Positions 22,442-32,734 of a stretch of 64,000 nt of DNA are shown piece after piece. Every line of letters starts with the position of its first letter. Position 1 is the first letter of the stretch. Below the pieces are notes generated by a model. The model did not search any database. It was given only the letters and a program-made list of their open reading frames with translations, and was not told where the DNA came from. The translations under genes were made by a program, and so were the position numbers. Source of the stretch: Amyloporia xantha (lineage: Eukaryota; Basidiomycota; Agaricomycetes; Polyporales; Adustoporiaceae). The stretch covers positions 62,001 through 126,000 of the forward strand of contig JAYKKR010000051.1 in assembly GCA_036971615.1 (NCBI GenBank), read 5' to 3'.

Positions 22442-23123
22442 CTAAGTCGAGCATAGCACGTCTAATAGTTTAGGGTATAATATTAATATATCAATAATAA
22501 ACTGTGGTAATAAAGCAAAGAATATCCAAGCAAAGCAAAGTTTTAGGTAATAATTTTGTAATTTTCTTCGTATTTCTATAAATTTAGCAATTTTAGGGTA
22601 CTTATTCTCTAAATCAAATCGTTTAATTAAGTATTCACCATATAATACTAAAATTATACTTACGACATAACTTAATACTAAACTATTAAATAATAAACTA
22701 CCTAAAGCTAATAATTCCTCTTGGCTTAAAGAATCTAAAAGTTTGTAAGTCAAAATCAAATGAAATGATACTACTTTTGTTTATATCATGATCATCTAAT
22801 TTTGGAGAAGGATCTACGCTAACTAAAAAATTACCTTTAAATAAATTATAAAACCATTGTTTTATTGAATAAAATATGATAATATATAATATATACAAGA
22901 TAGATAATATAAAAACAGTCGTGCATAGCACGTCTATATTATTTAATTGTTTCCCTATACCACTAACCATAATAAATACACTTAATCCACCTATCATTTT
23001 GAATATTCTTACATAAATATTTTTATATCTCATTATTATATGATTAGGGAAGGTAGGTAAATCCCAACCAGATTTTATACCATAGAAAATTCTTTGGTTT
23101 ATTGTTTTATTATTTTTTTTCAT
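22442..23123 (-). CDS. ORF-F membrane protein (frameshifted)
   Basis: About 226 residues if read through a two-base deficit in a T run near 22739 (seen by comparison with ORF-E, which is intact there). Starts MKKNNKTINQRIFYG. It has about two N-terminal helices, a linker, then FDFDLQTF, LDSLSQEELLALGS, two helices and FDLENKYPKIAKF. GTGCATAGCAC and CGAGCATAGCACG palindromes lie inside. The leader is the rps3 module. Function unknown. Confidence 0.75.
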
Positions 23124-23285
23124 TTATTTTTTTTTTGTTTTATTTTAAAATTTATATTTATATAAATTTTATGATATATATTTTTTTACTTTGCATAACA
23201 TTCGAACTTAACAATACACGTGAATAATATACATACGTTTTATTTTACGTGTTAAATATCGTGCTCTCGACGATATTTTATTGTT
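23124..23285 (-). promoter_or_regulatory. ORF-F leader copied from rps3
   Basis: Matches the rps3 leader at 17392-17556, with a GTGCTCTCGACGATATT insertion that disturbs one arm of the inverted repeat. Confidence 0.75.
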
Positions 23286-24159
23286 ATTGTTTTTTTTTTA
23301 TGAAATTGTCATGTAGCGTTCCTCAACCATGGTTGCAGCATGCTGCGACCATGGAGGATCACAATTCAAAAGGTACGCCGTCATTTTGCGACCGGCAACC
23401 CATCCTTCGGCATCCGAAGGATGGGTTGAGGGTCGATTAAACTTCGACTGCTTATAGATTGACATCCACCTTCAAATGAAGATGGCTAGGCGTAAGCCGC
23501 TATGTATAACGCAACAGGCGAGCGTGGATGTCAATCCTTTGAAATTCATTTGATGTTATATCTATATTGTCATCGTTCCTTTTATTTTGCTGTTTCTACC
23601 CCGATGCTCCCAAAATGGTGTTTTTTCTAAAATAGGGGTTTTGATTGATGTGTGTTTTTCCTGTTGAGCTCAATTCCTAATAAGGGTCATAAAATCTATT
23701 CGCTTACCTGGATTGCTTATCCCTGCTTGCAGGCGTATGCATCCTGGTGAATGATGATAGAGAAGGTACGCCGTCATTTTGCGACCGGCCATCCTTCGGA
23801 TGGCACCATCTAGATGAGAGCAGGAGGGTCGATTAAACTTCGACTGCTTATAGACTCATCCCTGCAACATCCTCTCATCTCAACTCATCCTGTGTCCCAT
23901 CCTTCGGATGGGACACAGGATGAGATGTGACCCCAATGTTCAAGAAAATAGGGTAAATATTATATAATAAAAGAATAGCATCTCGGTCTCTTTTTTATGA
24001 GACCAGCCATTTAAGCAGCCAAAACGAGTTGCGCACAGCTCGCTTCGTAATAACTTTGGTGATATATAACATACATGCTCTGCAGTCATCCTCATCCTTC
24101 GGATGCCGAAGGATGGGATGCAGAAGGCAGCACGTATATTTACACATGTATACTAAATA
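23286..24159. other. Mosaic spacer with rnl fragments and cox3-type leader
   Basis: No gene. It holds two copies of an rnl segment (23369-23457 and 23763-23855) with GC clusters replacing the hairpin tip, a foldable block 23458-23535, a piece of the rnl 5' end (23533-23600), GC clusters, and the cox3-type leader 23967-24083 leading to ORF-G. Confidence 0.7.
23967..24083 (+). promoter_or_regulatory. ORF-G leader copied from cox3
   Basis: Matches on the same sense the upstream region of cox3 (33628-33741 minus), from TAAAAGAATAGCATC through the GCGCACAGCTCGC block to TTTGGTGATA. The hairpin GGTCTCTTTTTTATGAGACC is perfect here. Confidence 0.8.
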
Positions 24160-25143
24160 ATGATAATTATTCAACTTTTTAATGATACCATACTTACTTG
24201 TATGTTAATAATTTTAAATCCTATATTAATAATAACGTCTTCTTTGGTCTCCCAACCAATGTTTATTAAAACCTTTATAATAGCCTTTTTAATAGAAAGC
24301 GATTTGCTCGGGAAAAATATTAAAATGTACTGTAATTTTATAATAAATCATAAGTGGTTTCGCATCTTAGTTTATTTAATATTATTAGTTTCATTCATAT
24401 TAGGCCTACTGCATCCATCAATGCTTAACGATCATATTTTATATTTAAATGAACCTAACAATACTGACGTGCCAAACACGGATACTCCTGCTGCATCATC
24501 AACATCAACCACGGTTACAAATGATAGCACGCATAGTGCAACAAGTTCTACTACTGTTAATAATATTTTAAATATAAATGTTCCAAATTCTGCAAAGGAT
24601 ACCGCTTTAACTGCTATGGGCATGAAAATAGGTCTGGAAGCTGCTAAAAGCCTACCCGCAGCTGGTAAATTAGTGGCTGTTGGTGTAGGTGGTGGCGTAG
24701 CTCTTAGTTTATCTAAAATCTCCGATATTATTGATAAAGGTAAAGGTAAAGGTGGTGGTAAACCAGGTGAAGGTTCAAACTATGTTATGGAACCTGCAGC
24801 TGTAGAAGACTCAATCGTGCAAAGCACGTCCGATAATCAATTAATATTACAGCATTATCCCTTTAATCTCTTAAGTGAGCTATTTACAATAAATCAATTA
24901 GAGTTAGCATGTTTAATTTTAATTTTAAATTGTTTCATATCAACCTTAATTAGACATTCAGGATTTAATTATAGTAAATACATTCCTAATAACAAATTTA
25001 AACCTAAAATTGAGTATCTAATTAATAGATACATCGATATATGGTATAAATCTAATATTTTTGTATTTAGTGTTTCATGGGTCTGCTTATTTGTAATAAA
25101 TTTTACAATTAAATATTCACTTCATCTAATATTATCGTCATAA
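24160..25143 (+). CDS. ORF-G membrane protein
   Basis: Intact, 327 residues. Three N-terminal helices, a Ser/Thr-rich linker (about residues 115-140), an Ala/Gly-rich hydrophobic block AAGKLVAVGVGGGVALSLSK, a Lys/Gly-rich stretch KGKGKGGGKPGEG, then two more helices with KYIPNNKFKPKIEYLINRYIDIW between them. A GTGCAAAGCAC palindrome sits in frame (IVQST). Two helices around a basic linker at the C-terminus recall the other orphan ORFs. Function unknown. Confidence 0.8.
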   Translation: MIIIQLFNDTILTCMLIILNPILIITSSLVSQPMFIKTFIIAFLIESDLLGKNIKMYCNFIINHKWFRILVYLILLVSFILGLLHPSMLNDHILYLNEPNNTDVPNTDTPAASSTSTTVTNDSTHSATSSTTVNNILNINVPNSAKDTALTAMGMKIGLEAAKSLPAAGKLVAVGVGGGVALSLSKISDIIDKGKGKGGGKPGEGSNYVMEPAAVEDSIVQSTSDNQLILQHYPFNLLSELFTINQLELACLILILNCFISTLIRHSGFNYSKYIPNNKFKPKIEYLINRYIDIWYKSNIFVFSVSWVCLFVINFTIKYSLHLILSS

Positions 25144-25665
25144 GATGCCGCATCACGGCTCTCATGCATGGAGCATCTAGATGCTCCATGCATAGCACAC
25201 TTCTCTCAACCCTCATCCGGCTCGTTGTGAACATGGGGGGGCAGCCTATTATTATTATTATTATTCGCGGTCATCCAATGATTGTTGGCCTATAAACATA
25301 TCCCCGTATTATTTACCCAGTGTATGCGAAAATCATGTTTCTTGGATTTTAGCTATCTGCGACCATGGTCGAGAGGGTGTCTATTTTTGGCCTAAGCTGA
25401 ATTCTCTTTGGTTAAGTAAAATCTACCCCGCTATCTACTACTTTCCTCATCCCTCCCTCTCTCGACCGGCAACCATGGTTGAGGGTCGCCCCTGCGCGCT
25501 GCGAGCCTCATCCCTCATCTAGATGGTCCGAAGGATGGGATGCCGGTCGAGGGTTGCCGAGGGCCGGAAGCGAGCCCCCTCTGCCGAGCTCAGCACGGAG
25601 TTGATGCACGGGTAAATGTAAGGGGTTATTACGTCGACTCCGCCGAAACTTCGTCGACGCAACCT
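25144..25665. other. GC-cluster-rich spacer
   Basis: No gene. A perfect 30-bp palindrome at 25164-25193 centred on CTAGATG, an ATT repeat near 25248-25265, and GC clusters 25380-25600 with CGACCATGGTCG and CATCTAGATG cores. Confidence 0.6.
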
Positions 25666-25751
25666 CGGGCACTGTGAGATTTGAACTCACGACTTTTTTG
25701 AAGTACTCGTTTTCAAGACGAGCGCCATAAACCAGACTCGACCAAATACCC
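25666..25751 (-). tRNA. trnS: tRNA-Ser (TGA)
   Basis: Acceptor GGGTATT/AGTGCCC, anticodon stem CTCGT/ACGAG with loop CTTGAAA (TGA), long variable arm. Last of the minus-strand tRNA cluster. Confidence 0.92.
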
Positions 25752-25903
25752 TCTTGCATCCCTCTCTCATCCCCTCTCTAGCCCCTCATGCGAAGCATGG
25801 CCTCATCTAGATGGTGCCATCCGAAGGATGGCAGGGTGAGAGGGATGGTGGATGGGGGGACGGCTTGAGGTTGAGGATGAGAGAGATGAGGATGACACTC
25901 TAC

Positions 25904-25977
25904 TAAGACCGAAGGGAATTGAACCCTTATAAGATCCATTATGAGCGAATTGCATTAACCTATTATGCTACAGTCTT
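25904..25977 (-). tRNA. trnM: tRNA-Met (CAT)
   Basis: Acceptor AAGACTG/CGGTCTT, loop CTCATAA. A GC-cluster spacer of about 150 bp separates it from trnS(TGA). Confidence 0.88.
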
Positions 25978-26000
25978 AAACTATACTAAAAAGATACGTA

Positions 26001-26084
26001 TGAGCAGTAAAGGAATCGAACCTTTTACAGTTATACACCAATTCTTTTACAGAGAACCACCATTACCAATCGGATCACCTGCCC
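26001..26084 (-). tRNA. trnY: tRNA-Tyr (GTA)
   Basis: Loop CTGTAAA (GTA) on stem GTTCT/AGAAT, with the long variable arm usual for fungal mitochondrial tRNA-Tyr. Confidence 0.88.
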
Positions 26085-26101
26085 TTTTTAATTTTTAGTG
26101 T

Positions 26102-26173
26102 TGAAAGCACCTGGACTTGAACCAGGACTATCTTCTTAAAAGGAAGATACTCAACCACTCGAGTTCTGCTTCC
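26102..26173 (-). tRNA. trnK: tRNA-Lys (TTT)
   Basis: Acceptor GGAAGCA/TGCTTTC, loop CTTTTAA, T-loop TTCAAGT. Confidence 0.92.
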
Positions 26174-26185
26174 TTTTGTTTATAT

Positions 26186-26259
26186 CTGAGTTGACCAGAC
26201 TCGAACTGATATTAGCCACTTCCAAAAAATGGTGTTCTTCCAAATTAAACTACAACTCA
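26186..26259 (-). tRNA. trnQ: tRNA-Gln (TTG)
   Basis: Acceptor TGAGTTG/CAACTCA fully paired, loop TTTTGGA (TTG). Confidence 0.9.
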
Positions 26260-26265
26260 TATACT

Positions 26266-26337
26266 TGCCGAAAACTGGGATTGAACCAATATTTAAGTCT
26301 TACAAGGAATTCGTTTTACCATTTAAACTATTTCGGC
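26266..26337 (-). tRNA. trnT: tRNA-Thr (TGT)
   Basis: Acceptor GCCGAAA/TTTCGGC, loop CTTGTAA (TGT). One mismatch in the anticodon stem. Followed by a GCCGGCTTCGCCGGC palindrome. Confidence 0.88.
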
Positions 26338-26367
26338 TATTATAGCCGGCTTCGCCGGCCACAAGCT

Positions 26368-26439
26368 TACCCCGGGAGAGAATTGAACTCACATCTCTAA
26401 GTCTTCAAGTTAGCGCTTTGACCACTAAGCAACCGAGGT
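26368..26439 (-). tRNA. trnF: tRNA-Phe (GAA)
   Basis: Acceptor ACCTCGG/CCGGGGT, loop TTGAAGA (GAA) on CTAAC/CTTAG with one C-C mismatch next to the loop. Confidence 0.88.
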
Positions 26440-26476
26440 TTCTCATATATTATAATAACTCTTTTAAATATCGTGT

Positions 26477-26547
26477 TGGAGATAGATAGATTCGAACTAT
26501 CATATTTGTAGTGCAAATACAACTGATTACCATTATCAGATATCCCC
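26477..26547 (-). tRNA. trnA: tRNA-Ala (TGC)
   Basis: Acceptor GGGGATA/TATCTCC, stem TTGTA/TACAA, loop TTTGCAC (TGC). First of the eight-tRNA minus-strand cluster, headed by a TAAAAGAGT box near 26561-26571. Confidence 0.88.
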
Positions 26548-26638
26548 TATCATTCCTTCAAACTCTTTTATTCTATAAGGGGCCATCCGGCATCCTGCGA
26601 CCCTCAACCATGGTTGCCTGATGAGGGATGAGAGGATG

Positions 26639-28085
26639 TTACGCAGAATATAATAAAGTAGAAACCGGTAAGTGAATAGTATATAATATAACATTAGGTA
26701 AAATACCTAAGACTATAGTAGGTATAAGTAAAGTGATTAAAAGGTTAAATTCTTGTCTAGTTATATCTATATAAGGTTTAAGGTGAGGAGAATATACCCC
26801 ATAAGAAATTCTATTATATAAATAAATAGAATAACATGCAGATAAAACAATACCAGTAGCACCTAGAGCAGATATAATTGGACTTTTTTCCCATATACCA
26901 ATTAAAGATAATTGTTCACCTAGGAAATTTAAACTTAAAGGTATACCGGTATTACATAAAGTAAATATAAAGAATAAGACAGTAAATACAGGCATATAAG
27001 TAACTAAACCTCTAATATATTGAATAATTCTAGTACCAGTTCTTTCATATATAACACCACCCACACAAATAAATAAGGCAGGTGATACAAAACCATGACC
27101 TAAAGAAAGTAGAATAGCTCCTTCTATCCCTTGTATTGTATTAGAAAATAGACCTAATATAACTACACTCATGTGTGCAATACTTGAATAAGCAATAAGA
27201 GATTTAGTATCTTGTTGTATTACAGTTGCTAATGATGAATAAATTAAAGTTATAATTGCAATAGTTTGTATTAATGGACCAAAATAATTAGAAGCATCAG
27301 GTAAAAAGTTAATCAATACTCTAATATAACCATAAGTAGCAAATTTTAGAATAGTTCCAGCTAGTAGAATTGAACCAGCTAATGGACTATCAGCATGAGC
27401 TCTATAAAGCCAACCAGTTAAAGGCCATAGCGGAGTTTTTACTGCAAAAGCTAAGAAGAATGCTAACCATAATATTTTTTGAGTATCTAAGCTTATATCA
27501 GATAAAGAGATTAATTGAAAGTCTGTAGAACCTACATTACTATAAATATGCAGAATAGCTAAAAGCATAAATAAAGATCCAGCTAAAGTATATAAAAAAT
27601 AATAAAGCTGATCTAATTCTATTTTCTCCTGAACCGTAGACTACTATAATTATAAATAATACGGGTAATACACTTTCGAAAAAAATATAGAAAAGAAATA
27701 AATCTAAAACTACAAAAACTGCTATTTGTAGTGTTTCTAGGATTAAAAAGGAGATAAGGAAATATTTTATATTTTTATATATATTTTTATAATTAGAAAG
27801 TATTGCTATTGGTGTTATAAATGTTGTTAGTAAGACATAGTATAGTGAAATCCCATCTATACCTATATTAAAGTGACAAAAACTTAATTTATTGAATTCA
27901 TATATAAATTGATAATCACTAGTACTTGAATCAAATTCAACCCATAATAAGATAGAGATTAGTAAATTAATTAGAGACGTTGAAAGAGCTATATTTTTCA
28001 TTTTATTTTCATTTTTTATTGTGTCTTGTATAGGTAATATTAATAAAGAACCTATAATTGGAACTATTAGAAGTAATTGAATCAT
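26639..28085 (-). CDS. nad4: NADH dehydrogenase subunit 4 (frameshifted)
   Basis: Proton-pumping complex I subunit, about 482 residues in two overlapping frames. The break is in the A run 27594-27599, probably two bases short: upstream reads to ENRIRSALLFF, downstream resumes at the residues before LFMLLAILHIYSN. Core motifs PLWPLTGWLYRAHADSP and AYSSIAHMS are intact. Only one copy exists in the window. The leader (28089-28205) is duplicated before ORF-H. Confidence 0.92.
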
Positions 28086-28708
28086 TTTAAATTAACGTAG
28101 ACGGGTTGTTGTTTTATTAAATACGGCGAAGCCGAATATTGATGATAGGATTACGATTGTAATTCAAATTTTTATATTAAAAAATTGAAAAAAATTAATC
28201 AGATTGGTAGATCGGTCATATGACCAGAGAGGCTTGACTGTATATTCTACAAAATAATTTAGCTTAGTAAACGATTCTTTTATAGCGTTCGGAGGACGGT
28301 TTTTTTATTTAAAATAAAGCGTGCGAAGCACGTAAGTAAATATAAAGAAGAGTCGACCGGCAACCGGGAACCCTCGCGCGCCGGTGCATCCCTCACTCAA
28401 TCAATGAGTGCCGGGGCATCCGGCAACCCATCCCATCCTTCGGATGCCGAAGGATGGGATGAGAGGGATGAGAGAGGGTTGAGGGTGCCGGAGAGAGAGC
28501 GAGAGGCTAAGGATAAGCCTTTTATCTAATAAAGGAGTAAGGTCGTGTAAGCCCATCGATCCTTTAAATCCTTTTTTTTAGATATTTTAATTCCCCTTTG
28601 CGACCGGCACTCCCTCGACCCTCCTGCTCTCATCTAAATAATGCCATGCTTCGCATGAGGGTCGAGATAGGGTTGAGAGGGATGCGAGGGGGTGATTGGT
28701 ATTATTCT
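28086..28708. other. nad4 leader and GC-cluster spacer
   Basis: 28089-28205 is the nad4 5' leader, also found at 29731-29846. A minus-strand TAAAAGAATCG box lies near 28271-28281. From 28320 to 28700 there are GC clusters (CACTCAATCAATGAGTG, CATCCTTCGGATGCCGAAGGATG forms). No gene. Confidence 0.65.
28089..28205 (-). promoter_or_regulatory. nad4 5' leader
   Basis: 117 bp immediately before the nad4 start, essentially identical to 29731-29846 before ORF-H. Includes the GGCGAAGCC palindrome and an A/T-rich tract. Confidence 0.75.
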
Positions 28709-29730
28709 TTATTTCTTAGGGAAGTATGTATGCAAATCAATTGGTAACTCTTCTAATGGTAGAGGATGGGTGATAAGATAATGTAAACCTACAAAAAGCT
28801 CTATTAGGCCAAACACTATTATTAATGGTAATAGAAAAAGACTAATTTTACTTAGGGTAATTTGGTAGTTAATAAAAAACGCAATAAATTTATTATTAGT
28901 ATTAAATTTGTTTATAATGAATTCTTTATTATGTAGCATTATATTTATAAGCGTATATAAACTAAATAAAATGATTAAACTAACTACTATTAATAACATA
29001 AGTGAGTAGATAAATATTTGTTGACCTATTAAATCATCCAAATATCCGTGTACGTGTACTGGTTTAAAGAATTGAATAAAGAAATTGAAAATACCATCTA
29101 AAGATAAGTCTTGAAAGTAGTAACCGTCGCCTGTTCTAGTAGCCTCATCGCTAAGTCTGTCAAATACTGGGTTTAATCGATTATCATGTATAACAGCAGA
29201 TACAATAGCTGGCCATGAACCAGTTATTTTGTACTCCATCATTGACGTGCTCCGCACGAATCTGTTAAAGCCATTTGGATTTACAGCATGAAACCATACA
29301 GCAGAAGGTCGTGCTTTGCACGCTAACGAAGTTAAAGCAGCTATTGCTTTAATTTTGGGTGTTCCAGGTACTAATCTATATACACCTATAGCACCTCCTA
29401 TAATACCCCTCCTGCAACCATGGTTGAGAAGGAGGGAGGAGTACCAGAAGGCCACCATCTAACAGGGTCCTGATTATTATTACTATCATTGACATATAAC
29501 CATTCAGGTTTAATATTAGAATGAAGAAATAATAGCTGGATTAAACTAAGAATAAACATGATACCAGTAAAAATTAAGAGGATTAATATTAATATTTCAA
29601 TTATAGTACTAGTCTGACATAGGTTTTTAGCTTTTAACCCTAAAAGACCTAATTTAGAAGTATACATAATTACTAATGATAATACTGAGGTATATAATAA
29701 GAGATTTAATATCATTAAGTTGATTTCCAT
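28709..29730 (-). CDS. ORF-H membrane protein (frameshifted)
   Basis: About 340 residues. The N-terminal part has two helices and DPVRWWPSGTP. After a GC palindrome (GCAACCATGGTTG, near 29415-29427), a C/G run at 29406-29409 appears one base short. Past it the frame continues GIIGGAIGVYRLVPGTPKIK, AVWFHAVNPNGFNRFV and KITGSWP, then three C-terminal helices. GTGCTCCGCACG and GTGCTTTGCACG palindromes are in frame. I do not recognise a domain. The leader is nad4's. Confidence 0.75.
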
Positions 29731-29846
29731 AAATTAACGTAGACGGGTTGTTGTTTTATTAAATACGGCGAAGCCGAATATTGGTGATAGGATTACGATT
29801 GTAATTCAAATTTTTATATTAAAAAATTGAAAAAAATTAATCAGAT
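29731..29846 (-). promoter_or_regulatory. ORF-H leader copied from nad4
   Basis: Starts on the base after the ORF-H ATG (minus strand) and matches 28089-28205 with about one substitution. Confidence 0.85.
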
Positions 29847-30148
29847 ATCTCCATCTCTCGACCCTCTCGACCATGGTCGAGAGGGTTGAGGGCAAGATAT
29901 CTACAAAAATAGTTTTTATTGGTAAACTATTCATTCTTTTATACGTAGGGGGTTATTATATCATCGTCATCGTCTTTAACATCCTTCCCATCTTAAAAAA
30001 AGATGTAGATAGGCTGTGTCCTGCATCCCATCCTTCGGACCATCTAGATGAGGGTCGCCGGGGCACTCATCCCTCATCCTGCGACCATGGTCGAGGGATG
30101 CAGGATGGGAGAGAGGGACAAGAGAGATGTAAGATGTAAAAGTTTGTC
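29847..30148. other. Spacer upstream of ORF-H, downstream of nad5
   Basis: GC clusters at 29850-29895 (CGACCATGGTCG) and 30015-30125. Between them AT-rich sequence with a minus-strand TAAAAGAATG box near 29935-29943. No gene. Confidence 0.6.
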
Positions 30149-32131
30149 CTATTCTGAAGAAAGAACTAATACTAAAGCTGCCATATAAATAATAACTAAT
30201 CTAATTTCACTAAATAAAGAAGTATCAATTAAAATAGGAGCAAAAACTAAGAATAATAAAGAAAGTAAACCTAAAGTGATATACAGAGAATAAGTAGTAA
30301 TTACTCCAGTATCTAATTTACCAATATTAATACCAGTATTACTTACTGTATTACTTAAGCCGTATGGTCCAACTAGTTCAATTACCCCTCTATCTAAAAC
30401 TTTAGAAATGGTGTAACCTAGTTGTAAACCTCCTGCAATTATATAATAATTATAAACTACATCAAATAGATATTTACCATTTAAAAATGTATAAATTTTT
30501 CTACCTAGTGAAGTATCTGTAAGTTCTATTACAAAATTAGGAGTATAATGGTATAAGAATATAGCCAGACTAGCTCCTAATAAAGATAAAATAGCAGGTA
30601 AAAGTTTAATAAAAATAGGTAAACTAAATTCAGCTTCAATAATAGAAATATTATTAGGATGAATAAATAAAGAGTTAGCAAAGAAATCTGTACCTACTCC
30701 TACAAACAAATCAGAAAATACAAAACCAAAGAAAATACTAAATAAAGCTAGTATAAACAATGGAATTATTACTGCTAAATTTGCTTCATGAGAATTTAAG
30801 TAAGCATTTCGTGAGCCATTTGGTACAGTTAAAAATACCAATGATATTAATCTAAATGAATAAAAGGCAGTTAAACCTGCAGTAATACTTCCTAATATAA
30901 AGGCGAAAGTACCACTAAAGCTATATTGTGCATAAGCTAATTCTATTATTAAATCTTTACTATAGAATCCAGTTAGCCACGGTGTGGCTAGTAATGATAA
31001 TGAACCGACTAACATACAAGTATAAGTAAATGGTAAGAATTTTATTAAACCTCCAAATCTTCTAACATCTTGTTGATCGGCAAAACTATGAATTACTGCA
31101 CCAGCACCTAAGAATAATAATGCTTTAAAGAAAGCGTGGTTAACTACATGCATTAAAGCAACATTATATTGACTTAGACCTACAGCCATAACCATATATC
31201 CTAATTGGCTTATTGTGGAGAACGCAATTATTCGTTTTAAATCATTTTGTACTAGACCACAAGTTGCTGCGAAAAAGGCTGTAGAAGCACCTACTAATGT
31301 TATTACTAATAGTGCTGTACTACTATACTCTAATAATGGTGAGGATCTTACTAATAAGTATAATCCAGCTGTTACTAGTGTAGCCGCATGAATTAAAGCT
31401 GAGACAGGTGTAGGACCTTCCATAGAACCAGGAAGCCAAGAGTGTAATGGTATTTGAGCTGATTTAGCCATAGCTCCACTAAGAAGTAATAAACCTATTA
31501 TAGTAATAGCTGTTTCATTCATAAAAGGTGCTAAACTAAATACAGTCGCATAGTCTATACTTCCAAATAAAGCAAATACTGCAAAGAATCCTATACTTAG
31601 ACCCATATCTCCTACTCTATTCATAGTTAAAGCTAATATTGCTGCTTTATTTGCTTGTAATCTAGTAAACCAGAAATTAATTAGTAAGTATGAGACTACT
31701 CCTATACCTTCCCAACCTACAAACATTACAAAATAATTAGCACCTGATACTAATAATAACATAAAGAAAGTGAATAAAGATAGATATGAGAAAAATCTTT
31801 GATTATGTGGATCTTCAGACATATAATCTGTAGAAAATATATGAATTAAAGAAGAAATATATAGGACAGGTATAAACATTGCGACAGTTAATTGATCAAA
31901 TAAAAATTCCCAAGATATAGAAAGAAACTCTGAATCAATCCAAGTATTTAAATGAATTGAGAGAGGTGAGGCACAGATACCTACTTCATAAAAAGCTAGA
32001 CTCGCTAAAATTGAAGATAAAATTAGGCAGGTACATGTAATAATATGTGAGCCACTTACTCCTATTTTTCGTCCCATTAAACCTGAGACAATTGAACCTA
32101 ATAAAGGTAATATTAATATAGAAAGATACAT
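30149..32131 (-). CDS. nad5: NADH dehydrogenase subunit 5
   Basis: Intact 660-residue complex I antiporter-like subunit. Recognisable core: GWEGIGVVSYLLINFWFTR, LHSWLPGSMEGPTPVSALIHAATLVTAG (Lys/His/Glu channel region) and FSTISQLGYM. Its ATG overlaps the nad4L stop by one base (32131), the usual fungal arrangement implying joint transcription. No GC insert in the coding region. Confidence 0.97.
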   Translation of the reverse strand: MYLSILILPLLGSIVSGLMGRKIGVSGSHIITCTCLILSSILASLAFYEVGICASPLSIHLNTWIDSEFLSISWEFLFDQLTVAMFIPVLYISSLIHIFSTDYMSEDPHNQRFFSYLSLFTFFMLLLVSGANYFVMFVGWEGIGVVSYLLINFWFTRLQANKAAILALTMNRVGDMGLSIGFFAVFALFGSIDYATVFSLAPFMNETAITIIGLLLLSGAMAKSAQIPLHSWLPGSMEGPTPVSALIHAATLVTAGLYLLVRSSPLLEYSSTALLVITLVGASTAFFAATCGLVQNDLKRIIAFSTISQLGYMVMAVGLSQYNVALMHVVNHAFFKALLFLGAGAVIHSFADQQDVRRFGGLIKFLPFTYTCMLVGSLSLLATPWLTGFYSKDLIIELAYAQYSFSGTFAFILGSITAGLTAFYSFRLISLVFLTVPNGSRNAYLNSHEANLAVIIPLFILALFSIFFGFVFSDLFVGVGTDFFANSLFIHPNNISIIEAEFSLPIFIKLLPAILSLLGASLAIFLYHYTPNFVIELTDTSLGRKIYTFLNGKYLFDVVYNYYIIAGGLQLGYTISKVLDRGVIELVGPYGLSNTVSNTGINIGKLDTGVITTYSLYITLGLLSLLFLVFAPILIDTSLFSEIRLVIIYMAALVLVLSSE

Positions 32132-32397
32132 TAGTTTCTTAATGAAATGTTTCCTCTTAAACGATAAAAAGCTACAAGAATACTTAAACCTATTACTGAT
32201 TCTGCTCCAGCTATTGAAATTATAAAGATACTAAAAGTTTGTCCTATTCCATCATCAAAAGTGAATGAACTAATTAAAACTAATAGTGTTACAGCTAATA
32301 GCATTATTTCTATCGCAATAATCATTAGGATTATATTTTTTCGATTTAAAATAAATCCTAAAATACCTATTAAAAATAAGAATAATGACAGATTCAT
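32131..32397 (-). CDS. nad4L: NADH dehydrogenase subunit 4L
   Basis: Intact, 88 residues, three helices with the conserved IEIMLLAVTLL and AGAESVIGLSILV segments. Upstream of and overlapping nad5. Confidence 0.97.
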   Translation of the reverse strand: MNLSLFLFLIGILGFILNRKNIILMIIAIEIMLLAVTLLVLISSFTFDDGIGQTFSIFIISIAGAESVIGLSILVAFYRLRGNISLRN

Positions 32398-32734
32398 AGT
32401 TATGTATTTGTACGTCCTTTGGGAACCGGTAATAAATGTTGGCTCCGTGCCCCCCCCCTCTCTCTCCCTGCCATCCTTAGGATGGGCTAGAGGGATGGTC
32501 CATCTAGATGAGGCAGGGGGGGAGGGCCGGAGAGAGATAGAGAAGAAAAGGGGGTTATGTATAACTCCGCCTGCATCCCTCTCAACCTGCGACCCATCCG
32601 AAGGATGCCGGTCGAGGTTGGCCCATCATGCGAAGCATGGCCTCATCGTCGATGGTGCAGGACCGACCTGCATCCTGCATCCCTCGACCATGGTCGCAGG
32701 ATGAGGGATGAGGCTCGAGAGAGGCGAGGACGGA
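32398..32734. other. GC-cluster spacer between nad4L and cox3
   Basis: Nearly all GC-cluster sequence: CATCTAGATG, CATGCGAAGCATG, CATCGTCGATG and CGACCATGGTCG cores in series. Open frames here are products of the repeats, not genes. Confidence 0.65.
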
